From positions 1-40,965 of the forward strand of contig CALZJD010000005.1 in NCBI GenBank assembly GCA_945787795.1: a stretch of 40,965 nt of DNA, in the 5' to 3' direction. Under the pieces are notes generated by a model. That model saw only the letters and a program-made list of their open reading frames with translations, was not told where the DNA came from and searched no databases. Origin of the DNA: Thermodesulfovibrionia bacterium (GTDB taxonomy: Bacteria; Nitrospirota; Thermodesulfovibrionia; UBA6902). Each line of letters starts with the position of its first letter. Positions within the stretch are counted from its first letter, which is position 1. The position numbers and the translations under genes were made by a program. Shown here piece after piece: positions 28,423 to 37,147 of the stretch.

Positions 28423-29646
28423 TCAAACTTTTGATGTAACCAGCATGCGGGAGAGTTCACGCAGGAAAAGCTCGGCATCTGTGACAACTCCTGCGGCCTG
28501 AAAGCTTCCCCTGTCTATGAGTTTGGTAACGACTGAAGGGTTTATATCGACACACACGACGTTAACCGATGCCGGTAGAAGATTGCCAACCGCAATGGAA
28601 TGTAATGTGGTTGCTATCATTAAAACAAAGCCAACGCCCTTTAATCGCTTACGCATCGCCTGCTGTGCCTCAATTACATCAGTAATGACTTCAGGAAGAG
28701 GTCCGTCATCACGGATCGAACCTGCGAGGATAAAAGGGATTCTGTTTTTGACACATGTATACATGACGCCGCTCTTTAAAATTCCCCTGTTAACTGCTTT
28801 GCGGATACCGCCTGCCTTCCGGATTGTATTAATTGCCCGTACATGGTGGCCATGGCCCCCTTCAGCGCTTTGACCGCGATTCAGGTAAATACCCAAGGAA
28901 GTTTTATACAGGGCATACTCAATATCATGGACCGCGAGGGCGTTGCCGGCAAACAACAGGTTTATGAACCCTTTTTTCAGCAATTTCTCGAGATACACCC
29001 CGGCATCTGTGTGTACAATGGCCGGACCGCCAACCAGCAGTATTTTTTCACCTTTCTTCTTTGCCTGTTTCATGCGGAAGGCTATCTCCTGGATGACTAT
29101 CTCCTTGGGTTTTTCAGGAGAAACCCGGCTCCGCATAAATTGAAATTCATCTTTTTCTTTTTGCTGCGTCTGAGGTATAACACGAATCCCTTCATCTCCC
29201 ACAACCACGAAATCACCTTTCCTGATATCAGCCATGGGCGCTGTTGCGGCCCGCTTATGTTTCAAATCAACAATAATAGCACAGTCCATTTCAGGCCTGC
29301 CAACAGGTATCCACCTTTTGCCAACCAGAATATCTGTTTTCAAATTTGTTGTGGAATAAAAATTATCAGGCAACATACCGTTTCGTGTCGCCCTGACAAG
29401 CACAACCTCATGCGCTTTCTCTATCTCAATGCCCTGTCTCTTTATACGCATCATGATACGTTTTAAAAGTTCAGGGCTTGAAGCAGAAACCTTTATCAGG
29501 GCTTTTGAGGGATTTTGTCTGGTTCTGCCGATCTCGATTTCTTCAATCGAAAAATCTCCGCCCAGCTCTGTAATCTCATCCAGTACCTTGGGCAGGGTCA
29601 GGGAGTCAATAATATGTCCGGATAATATGACTGTCTCAGAAATCAT
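28423..29646 (-). CDS. LOR/SDH-domain (TIGR00300-type) protein, probable ornithine cyclodeaminase
   Basis: 407 aa; ILSGHIIDSLTLPKVLDEITELGGDFSIEEIEIG; ILLVGGPAIVHTDAGVYLEKLLKKGFINLLFAGNALAVHDIEYALYKTSLG; HHVRAINTIRKAGGI. Confidence 0.8.
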   Translation of the reverse strand: MISETVILSGHIIDSLTLPKVLDEITELGGDFSIEEIEIGRTRQNPSKALIKVSASSPELLKRIMMRIKRQGIEIEKAHEVVLVRATRNGMLPDNFYSTTNLKTDILVGKRWIPVGRPEMDCAIIVDLKHKRAATAPMADIRKGDFVVVGDEGIRVIPQTQQKEKDEFQFMRSRVSPEKPKEIVIQEIAFRMKQAKKKGEKILLVGGPAIVHTDAGVYLEKLLKKGFINLLFAGNALAVHDIEYALYKTSLGIYLNRGQSAEGGHGHHVRAINTIRKAGGIRKAVNRGILKSGVMYTCVKNRIPFILAGSIRDDGPLPEVITDVIEAQQAMRKRLKGVGFVLMIATTLHSIAVGNLLPASVNVVCVDINPSVVTKLIDRGSFQAAGVVTDAELFLRELSRMLVTSKV

Positions 29647-29730
29647 TTAGACCTCTTATGCGTTTTCATAAAAACCAAACCATGATAGAACCTATCTCAA
29701 AATCTAAGTTTATCCTAAATAAGGCAACTG

Positions 29731-29800
29731 TTGTCATTCCCGCAAGCGAAGCGCGACGGGAATCAAACGTGTAAGATTCTGGACAAGCCAGAATGACAGG
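29731..29800. repeat. REP-like palindromic intergenic repeat
   Basis: gtcattcccg...cgggaatc and attctgg-acaag-ccagaatgacag. Confidence 0.5.
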
Positions 29801-29970
29801 AGTTTCTTCAGAGATGACAGGACATATCAGCTGATAAAAGTGTAACCCCGGCTTTCTGCCAGCAGATAAATTTTATCATATTGCTGCTGAATAATTTCGA
29901 TTTTTTCGTTATCTCTTGATATACTTTTTAATATTGAACAAAACATCTATTTTCAGATAAAGAATACAAC

Positions 29971-32910
29971 ATGTTAGAAAACAGGATTCAGGACATAGGG
30001 GCCGAGATATTTTCCTTAGTGAAGGGTGAAGTCCCCTCTGTTTTTGATAAGAAGAAATGGACAGGCGAGCTCATGGAGTGGGCAATGAAGGATGATGATT
30101 TTAAGGTCCAGCTCCTGAGGTTTATTGATGTATTGCCGTCACTGCAATCTGATGCACTTGTCGTAAGAGTGCTGAAAGAATATTTTGCAGATGAAAAAAT
30201 AACCCCGATGCTTCTCAAGTGGGGCATTAAAGGCCTTTCTGAAAAAGGACTGCTCCCGAAAATCGCAGGAAAAGTAATACATGCTAACGTGGAAGCGCTT
30301 GCAAAACAGTTTATTGCAGGCAAAGATCCAGAGGCGGCGATACCGGTTCTTCATGCACTAAGAAATCAAGGGTATGCAGTGGCTGTTGATCTTTTAGGCG
30401 AAGTTGTCCTCAGTGAAAGAGAAGCCGGCGCATACACTGCAAGATATATGGAACTTCTGGATTTTCTCGAAGGGGAAGTTGCCACGTGGGAGCAGACCCC
30501 TGTTCTGGACATGGACCACAGCGGCCCCATTCCCGGACAGAATATCTCCATTAAAGTATCCTCTCTTTATTCACAGCTTGATCCGATTGATTGGGATGGT
30601 TCAATAGAAGAGGTCAGGAAAGCCCTGAGACCGGTGTTTGACAGGGCACAGGCAACCGGAGCATCCATAACACTGGACATGGAGCATTACCATATTAAGG
30701 ACCTTACCATTGCGATATTTAAGAGTATCATGGAGGAGTATAAGGACTATCAGCATGCAGGCATTGCCCTGCAGACATATTTACATGATACCGGGAAAGA
30801 CGTTAATGATCTTATAACATGGACAAAAAAGAACAGGACACGGATATCAATCCGTTTGGTGAAAGGCGCATACTGGGATTATGAAACAGTCATAAGCAAA
30901 GACCGGGGATGGCCCCTTCCTGTGTTTTTAAATAAAGCAGAAACTGACCTGAGCTATGAAGAACTCACAAAGGTGCTTCTGGATAATACGGAATACATCA
31001 GGCCTGCCCTTGCTACACATAATATCAGAAGTATCAGCAACGCGATTGCACATGCTGATACACTGGGTCTGCCGAAAAATGCATATGAGTTCCAGGTGCT
31101 CTATGGCATGGCTGAACCGATACGGGCAGCCCTGCAGAAAATGGGCCATCGGGTCAGGGTGTATGCTGCAGTGGGCGAATTAATCCCTGGAATGGCCTAT
31201 CTGGTAAGAAGACTCCTTGAGAACATCTCCAACGAGTCATTTCTCAGGAAGTCATTTGTTGAAAACATGACAGTCGGTGAACTGATACAGGCTCCTCAGG
31301 CAGTAACTGACAGACCGGATGAAGAACCTCAGGACATCGATACGTTCAGAAACGAGCCCTTCACGGATTTTTCAAAACAGGAAAACAGGGAGGAAATGCA
31401 AAAGGCATTAACAAAGGTAAAAAAGCATTTTGGTTATGCGTATCCTCTCTATGCAGGGGGAAAAGAACTGCGAACCGATAGTATGATTGTCTCGAAAAAT
31501 CCAGCGAAACCTGATGAGATTATAGGATCAGTTTGTTCGTCAACAAGGGAAATTGCTCAACAGGCCCTTGAAGAAGCCGGATCAGCACAGGAAGCCTGGA
31601 GAAATACTCCGGCTGAGGAACGTGCCGGGTTATTATTCAGGGCAGCTGAAGAGATGCGGAATAACAGATTTGATTTGTCAGCGCTTGAAGTATTTGAAGT
31701 TGGAAAGACATGGCCGGAAGCTGATGCTGATGTGGCAGAGGCAATAGACTTTCTTGAATATTATGGCCAGGAGATGATAAGACTCGGCACCACCCGCCAC
31801 CTTGGACATTATCCGGGCGAGTACAATGAGTACTGTTATGAGCCCAGGGGCATTGGTGTGGTCATTTCTCCATGGAATTTTCCGATCGCCATACCAACGG
31901 GTATGATTGCAGCAGGGATTGTAGCCGGCAACTGTGTTCTGTTTAAGCCCTCGGGATTGTCACCTGTTTCAGGGTTTAAGATCATGGAGATATTCAGGCG
32001 TTCCGGATTGCCGCAGGGAATATTACAGTTTCTGCCAGGCCCGGGCGTTGAGGTCGGTGAGTATCTCGTCAGTCATCCGGATACAGACTTTATTGCGTTT
32101 ACCGGATCAAAGGATGTGGGATTAGGAATCGTCAGACATGCGGGTGAAGTAAGGTCAGGACAAAGAAATGTAAAAAAGGTCATAGCAGAAATGGGAGGGA
32201 AAAACGCCATCATTGTTGATGAAACAGCTGATATTGATGAGGCTGTTAAAGGTGTGCTGGGATCTGCGCTTGGATTTCAGGGTCAGAAATGCTCGGCCTG
32301 TTCCCGGGTGATCGTTGTCGGTGACATGTACAGCCGGTTTTGTGAACGGCTTAAAGAAGCAATGGAGAGCATACGCATAGGCCCTCCGGAAGATCCGTCC
32401 AATGTTATGGGGCCTGTAGTTGATAAGGCGGCACAGGACAAGATCAGCGCCTATATTGAACTTGGCAAAAGCAAAGAACAAACCCTTCTGTTAAGAAAGG
32501 TTGAGGAAGAGGGGTATTTCTGCGGGCCTGTTATCTTCACTGACGTTCATCCTGACTCCAAAATTGCACAGGATGAAATATTTGGCCCTGTACTCAGCGT
32601 GATGAATGTTAAGGATATTGATGAAGCTTTAGCAGTGGCCAATAATACCATCTATGCATTAACAGGCGGATTGTACTCGAGGAGTCCATCCAATATCACA
32701 AAGGTAAAAAATGAACTGAGGGCAGGGAATGTATACATAAACAGGAAGATCACGGGCGCCATGGTCGGGAGACAGCCATTTGGCGGGTTCGGCATGTCCG
32801 GTGTTGGTTCCAAGGCAGGCGGACCGGATTATCTCCTTCAATTTATGAATCCCAAAAGTATAAGCGAAAACACGATGAGAAAGGGGTTTACACCGGAACA
32901 GCATTCGTAG
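29971..32910 (+). CDS. putA: Bifunctional proline dehydrogenase / L-glutamate-gamma-semialdehyde dehydrogenase (PutA-type)
   Basis: 979 aa; PRODH part (NISIKVSSLYSQLDP, RLVKGAYWDYE, ATHNIRSI, YEFQVLYGM) and ALDH part (SPWNFPIAIPTGMIAAG, FTGSKDVGLGI, FQGQKCSACSR, FGPVLSV). Confidence 0.95.
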   Translation: MLENRIQDIGAEIFSLVKGEVPSVFDKKKWTGELMEWAMKDDDFKVQLLRFIDVLPSLQSDALVVRVLKEYFADEKITPMLLKWGIKGLSEKGLLPKIAGKVIHANVEALAKQFIAGKDPEAAIPVLHALRNQGYAVAVDLLGEVVLSEREAGAYTARYMELLDFLEGEVATWEQTPVLDMDHSGPIPGQNISIKVSSLYSQLDPIDWDGSIEEVRKALRPVFDRAQATGASITLDMEHYHIKDLTIAIFKSIMEEYKDYQHAGIALQTYLHDTGKDVNDLITWTKKNRTRISIRLVKGAYWDYETVISKDRGWPLPVFLNKAETDLSYEELTKVLLDNTEYIRPALATHNIRSISNAIAHADTLGLPKNAYEFQVLYGMAEPIRAALQKMGHRVRVYAAVGELIPGMAYLVRRLLENISNESFLRKSFVENMTVGELIQAPQAVTDRPDEEPQDIDTFRNEPFTDFSKQENREEMQKALTKVKKHFGYAYPLYAGGKELRTDSMIVSKNPAKPDEIIGSVCSSTREIAQQALEEAGSAQEAWRNTPAEERAGLLFRAAEEMRNNRFDLSALEVFEVGKTWPEADADVAEAIDFLEYYGQEMIRLGTTRHLGHYPGEYNEYCYEPRGIGVVISPWNFPIAIPTGMIAAGIVAGNCVLFKPSGLSPVSGFKIMEIFRRSGLPQGILQFLPGPGVEVGEYLVSHPDTDFIAFTGSKDVGLGIVRHAGEVRSGQRNVKKVIAEMGGKNAIIVDETADIDEAVKGVLGSALGFQGQKCSACSRVIVVGDMYSRFCERLKEAMESIRIGPPEDPSNVMGPVVDKAAQDKISAYIELGKSKEQTLLLRKVEEEGYFCGPVIFTDVHPDSKIAQDEIFGPVLSVMNVKDIDEALAVANNTIYALTGGLYSRSPSNITKVKNELRAGNVYINRKITGAMVGRQPFGGFGMSGVGSKAGGPDYLLQFMNPKSISENTMRKGFTPEQHS

Positions 32911-32930
32911 GGGTTTGATGAATCAAACCC
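32911..32930 (+). terminator. Hairpin immediately after putA stop
   Basis: GGGTTTGATGAATCAAACCC; no clear T-tract. Confidence 0.35.
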
Positions 32931-32942
32931 GTCAACGCATGA

Positions 32943-33056
32943 TGGAAATCTTTTGTTATAATCAGAGGGGTACCTGAAGGCATGCCTTCATTTGAAGGTG
33001 AAATAACTGTAGAAGAAAGGGAACTGATCATACAATACATGAAAGGTTTAAGGTGA
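32943..33056 (+). pseudogene. Possible C-terminal remnant of a class I cytochrome c domain
   Basis: In-frame WKSFVIIRGVPEGMPSFEGEITVEERELIIQYMKGLR*; GMPxFxG...EExxxxIxYMK resembles cytochrome c C-termini; no CXXCH present. Confidence 0.4.
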
Positions 33057-33988
33057 GCATGGATTCTATTGATAAGATATATGGATACAGATCGTACGAC
33101 ACGCATAAGGCATTAAAACAAAAGGCTGATGTTCTAAAAGTGTACAGTCAATTGTGCAAGGTAAGGATATCCACGTTTGCTGCACTTTCTGCTTTAACAG
33201 GCAGTATCCTTGTATCAGGAGACATAACATCTGCAATGCTTATTACGATGGCGGGAGTATTCTTTCTGGCCTGTGGTGCCGGCTCACTCAATCAATACCA
33301 GGAGAAAGATATAGATGCCATGATGATCCGAACACAATCCAGGCCGATCCCGGCAGGGGAAATAAAGGCGTCTCATGCAATACATATGACGGGTGTCTTC
33401 TTTACCATTGGTTTCTCAACACTTGCTGTAATGGAAAATTTCCTCCTCATGGGTCTCGGGCTGTTCGCTCTTGTCTGGTACAACCTTGTTTACACAAACC
33501 TTAAACAGGTGACCGCCTTTGCTGCTGTTCCAGGAGCAATCGTAGGTGCCATCCCTCCTGCCATGGGATGGGTTGCAGGAGGAGGCAGTCTGTATGACCA
33601 CGCATTACTGCCAATATGTTTATTTTTCTTTATGTGGCAGGTCCCTCACTTCTGGTTTTTGTTATTTTCCCATGAAGAGGACTATAAAACGTCTGATTTC
33701 CCTGCATTAGTAAAGATATTTAACAGGGATCAATTTGGCAGGATAGCGAGCATATGGACGATGGCAACGGCAGTGGCATTGTTTTTAATCCCTTTATTCG
33801 GAATTATGCTCTCTGATATTGCACTGTTGCTGCTGGGCATTGCATCAGTGTGGCTTGTATGGCGTGGATCATCTCTTGTGCATAGGACAAATGAAGGCGA
33901 TGCCTGCCATGCAGCATTTAAAAGTATGAATATGTATATATTATTTGTTATGGCTGTTCTCAATATCGAAAGATTATTTAACCTGTAA
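33053..33988 (+). CDS. cyoE/ctaB: Protoheme IX farnesyltransferase-like UbiA-family prenyltransferase (heme O synthase)
   Basis: 311 aa; AALSALTGSI, NQYQEKDIDAMMIRTQSRPIPAGEI, YTNLKQVTAFAAVPGAIVGAIPPAMGWVAGGG, FFFMWQVPHFWFLLFSHEEDYKTSDFPAL. Confidence 0.9.
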   Translation: MSMDSIDKIYGYRSYDTHKALKQKADVLKVYSQLCKVRISTFAALSALTGSILVSGDITSAMLITMAGVFFLACGAGSLNQYQEKDIDAMMIRTQSRPIPAGEIKASHAIHMTGVFFTIGFSTLAVMENFLLMGLGLFALVWYNLVYTNLKQVTAFAAVPGAIVGAIPPAMGWVAGGGSLYDHALLPICLFFFMWQVPHFWFLLFSHEEDYKTSDFPALVKIFNRDQFGRIASIWTMATAVALFLIPLFGIMLSDIALLLLGIASVWLVWRGSSLVHRTNEGDACHAAFKSMNMYILFVMAVLNIERLFNL

Positions 33989-34015
33989 TCAAGAAAGAAG
34001 CCATCTGAAGAATAG

Positions 34016-34744
34016 TCAGGACCATACCTGCGTTTCCAGGTATAAGCGCAGGGCTGTAGCAGTACGAAACTTCTTGAGAATAAGTGAACGTTTAAGACCA
34101 CAGCAGATTTCTTTCACCTCCCGGGGCTGTTTACTGTATCGAGCCCGGCCGCCCAGCGCATCATAGAAGATTCTGATAAGATCGCATATGTCATCGTTCA
34201 TATTTTCCCTGCGCGCTCTACCCCAGTGAAAAAAGTCGAGCAGCTTAAGCTCATATGATAATCCATGCCTGCGCATAATAATATTTTCTGGATGCAGGTC
34301 ACCATGATATTCTCCAAAACGGTGCATGCACTCCAGACTTTCGCTCAGCGCGTGCAGCAGATGAATCCCCTGAAAGATATGCAGTCTCTTTCCCGGAAGA
34401 CGGGACAAATAGTCTGACAGGAGTTCACCTTCAACATATTCCGAAATTAAAATGGTAAGGGGATTTTTTTTATATGTTATAGTTTCACGTGTATGATATT
34501 GAATTACTGAAGGACATTCTCTCAGGGCATACAGTTTCCTTGCATAAGCATCAGATGCCCTGTTTTTTGGATTACGCTCGGGAAAGAACAGCTTGGCTGC
34601 ACGTTCAATATTAGTACCCAATTCCCTTATATTGTAAACTTCACCCTCCCATCCGCTGCCAAGCCTGGATATTACCTCATATTTCCTTGCCAGAATACGG
34701 CCGGGCTCCAGATTGAAAGATTCTTTGATTGTTTTCTTATTCAT
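34016..34744 (-). CDS. Protein kinase-like protein (Ser/Thr kinase fold)
   Basis: 242 aa; RKYEVISRLGSGWEGEVYNIRE, ERAAKLFF, YHGDLHPENIIM catalytic loop, LLDFFHWG in place of DFG. Confidence 0.75.
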   Translation of the reverse strand: MNKKTIKESFNLEPGRILARKYEVISRLGSGWEGEVYNIRELGTNIERAAKLFFPERNPKNRASDAYARKLYALRECPSVIQYHTRETITYKKNPLTILISEYVEGELLSDYLSRLPGKRLHIFQGIHLLHALSESLECMHRFGEYHGDLHPENIIMRRHGLSYELKLLDFFHWGRARRENMNDDICDLIRIFYDALGGRARYSKQPREVKEICCGLKRSLILKKFRTATALRLYLETQVWS

Positions 34745-34951
34745 GTAAGATCTTGCATCACCTGTAAGGTTAATTCATTATATGCAACATACATGAATGA
34801 TTGATGTTACGGTGATCTTTTTTATTCACTCTTCCATCAATAACAGCATAATCATTTAATCAGATTCTGCAAGAGATTCAGAAAAGGATTCCCCCTGCCT
34901 GCATTAAATAATCCCGAATCCTGAGACCTCTCTTATTTGAAATCATTTGGT

Positions 34952-35368
34952 TCATGTGACTTTCACAACAGCCTCGCCCTCAACAACAATCAGTCCCTCA
35001 GTGTTGATGCAAAGGGTGCGCAACGTGACTATCGGTTTGTCCGCTCTAATTTTTACTATTTCTACCGAGGCGGTGACTTGTTCCCCAATCAAAACAGGTC
35101 CTTTGAAACGCAGGCTTTGTCCTAAGTAGATAGATCCCTTTCCTGGAAGTTTAACGCCCACAAGCGCCGAGAACAGACTGGCAATGAGCATTCCATGTAC
35201 GATTCGTTGACCAAAGACAGATTCTTCTGCAAAACTTTGGTCCAGGTGAATCGGATTGGTATCTGCAGAAAGGTTGGCAAACTGATTGACATCCTCTTCG
35301 GTAAACGCTCTACTCAGCGAGGCCCTGTCTCCAACTTTTAAAGTATGTATCATGTCAAGGCATCTCAA
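34952..35368 (-). CDS. MaoC-family (R)-specific enoyl-CoA hydratase-like protein
   Basis: 138 aa; FANLSADTNPIHLDQSFAEESVFGQRIVHGMLIASLFSALVGVKLPGKGSIYLGQSLRF. Confidence 0.92.
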   Translation of the reverse strand: MRCLDMIHTLKVGDRASLSRAFTEEDVNQFANLSADTNPIHLDQSFAEESVFGQRIVHGMLIASLFSALVGVKLPGKGSIYLGQSLRFKGPVLIGEQVTASVEIVKIRADKPIVTLRTLCINTEGLIVVEGEAVVKVT

Positions 35369-35417
35369 ATTATGAAAAATTGATTTTTAGTAATGGATAT
35401 AGTTTCAGGGGGATTTT

Positions 35418-35834
35418 TCATTCATCTTTTGACTGTCTGCCTTTTCCTTCCAGATAAGCACGCCATGGTATCCAGTAGTATTTTTCCCATCCCTGATTCG
35501 CGTCATCAAAGTCATGGTCCGGCACATTTACGTGGACAAGTTCAATGCGACAATTTTCTCCCTCAGGCCAGAAAGTCAGGATGAGCGTTGAATCAAGGTC
35601 TTCAGACTTCCAGTGTGCTGCACGCCATGACTGGACAATCAGCCGGCCGGGGATAACATGCAACATCTTCCCCAGAAGCATCTTATTGAAGGCATGAAAC
35701 TCAGCGCCGGCTTCCCTGCTGATCTGTACAGGTGAACCGGTAATCTCACCGTGGATTTTGGCGTCCAGATACATATCATATAGCTGTTCTGCCGGGCCAT
35801 GAAGAATGACTGTCTGCTGAATGATACGAGGCAT
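35418..35834 (-). CDS. SRPBCC/AHSA1-like (START-fold) protein
   Basis: 138 aa; VILHGPAEQLYDMYLDAKIHGEITG...LDSTLILTFWPEGENCRIELVHVNVPD...GWEKYYWIPWRAYL. Confidence 0.85.
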   Translation of the reverse strand: MPRIIQQTVILHGPAEQLYDMYLDAKIHGEITGSPVQISREAGAEFHAFNKMLLGKMLHVIPGRLIVQSWRAAHWKSEDLDSTLILTFWPEGENCRIELVHVNVPDHDFDDANQGWEKYYWIPWRAYLEGKGRQSKDE

Positions 35835-35888
35835 ATGTGTAAAGTCCTCCTGATTATAAAAATGCTATTCTTTTGGAAACTGAAAAGA

Positions 35889-35904
35889 TATGATTTAAAT
35901 CATA
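35889..35904. promoter_or_regulatory. 16-bp perfect palindrome TATGATTTAAATCATA
   Basis: Direct reading; ~55 bp upstream of the SRPBCC gene. Confidence 0.45.
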
Positions 35905-36039
35905 CACGTTAGACGGATGACCGTATCTGTTCTTTGGGCAGGGTCGCTTCAATACTTTTAACGGGTAACTCCTGCAAGCCATTTTAAAGTATAAACCTGC
36001 CGGACTACCACTAATTACTGAAATTGGAAGGAATCCGCT

Positions 36040-36072
36040 ATATTCTATCGAAGTTCAACGTCGATAGAATAT
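36040..36072. promoter_or_regulatory. 33-bp near-perfect palindrome ATATTCTATCGAAGTTCAACGTCGATAGAATAT
   Basis: 16-bp arms with one mismatch; core matches the 21903..21923 palindrome. Confidence 0.65.
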
Positions 36073-36108
36073 GTTTAATTGCTTTTTGAGGAGTTGTAAT
36101 GTGTCTCT

Positions 36109-36477
36109 TTGATATATAAGAGCAGAAACAGGGAGGTTTTGAAAAATTATAATCCGGAAATTATAATATTAAAACAAATGGCAATGCATAAAAGGGGTGA
36201 TACACAGATTAAGCGTGAGTTCTGGCTTCGCCAGGGACGTCAGTTTCTGGCTATAGCGGTAGCGCTCTTTTTTGTTATATTGATGGCCGTACTCTATAAA
36301 CGCAATGATCTGGTGGGAGAATTCTCAAAAAATGCTCTTGTGGCAGGGCAGCTTTCAGTAATAATTGCATTTATCGGTTTTACCGCATTTAACTGGAGAT
36401 GCCCCTCATGTAAAAAATATCTTGGCAGTGATATTAATAAGCGTGCATGCAGGCATTGCAATAGCAGATTAAGATAA
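36109..36477 (+). CDS. Small membrane protein with C-terminal zinc ribbon
   Basis: 122-aa ORF (ATG alternative at 36178); two hydrophobic segments; CPSCKKYLGSDINKRACRHCNSRLR. Confidence 0.65.
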   Translation: MIYKSRNREVLKNYNPEIIILKQMAMHKRGDTQIKREFWLRQGRQFLAIAVALFFVILMAVLYKRNDLVGEFSKNALVAGQLSVIIAFIGFTAFNWRCPSCKKYLGSDINKRACRHCNSRLR

Positions 36478-36486
36478 TAGATCTGC

Positions 36487-36962
36487 ATGGGGCGCTGCCC
36501 CAAACCCCGGTTCATTCTTTTGTGCGGCCAAAAGAACGGAACCAAGAAAAGGCCGCCCCAGCACCGATTTCTTCACGGTTCTTTACACAAGCTCGGGGAA
36601 TTAATTGAAACTCCCCTCGGTCAGACACCAATTAATTCTATTCCCTCAACAAGCCAAGAACCTAAAATCGCTGAAAGGGGAAGTCAAATCCCCCCTGACC
36701 CCCCTTTTCTAAAGGGGGGACTTCGAGAACATATTCATTAATGTATCTTTAGATTTTTTTAATTCCCCTTTAGCGAGTTTAGGTGATGAAGGGAGCTGGA
36801 GGGATAAGAATTTGTTTGTGTCTGACCGAAGGGAGTTTAAACAAATTCCCCGGAAGCGGACTGAAGAGCCGTTTAAAACTCGGTATTGGGGCGCCTTCTT
36901 TTGGTTCCGTTTTCTTGGGCGTGCAAGAAAATGAACCGGGGTTTGGGGCAGCGCCCCATGGT
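36487..36962. repeat. ~476-bp imperfect inverted-repeat element
   Basis: Left atggggcgctgccccaaaccccggttcatt... matches the reverse complement of right ...aatgaaccggggtttggggcagcgccccat; internal segments also pair. Confidence 0.75.
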
Positions 36963-37147
36963 AATAAATCAATAACTCATTTTGAAACCATGAGATTCTG
37001 AAATAAATTCAGAATGACACTGAAGCCATATGCCGAATTGTCGGACAGTCTCCTTGCTGCGGGGGAGTTCATTTGACAAAAATTTAATGAATAGCGAATA
37101 TGTAATAGCGAATTCATGGCAGCAATGCAGCATGGTGATGCAGCTGT

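Noticed and set aside
28843-29466. 207-aa plus-strand ORF
   Set aside because: Entirely antisense to the LOR/SDH gene; no recognizable domain.
36486-36972. Short ORFs inside the palindromic element (84, 83 and 87 aa)
   Set aside because: They arise from the inverted repeat itself and show no domain-like composition.
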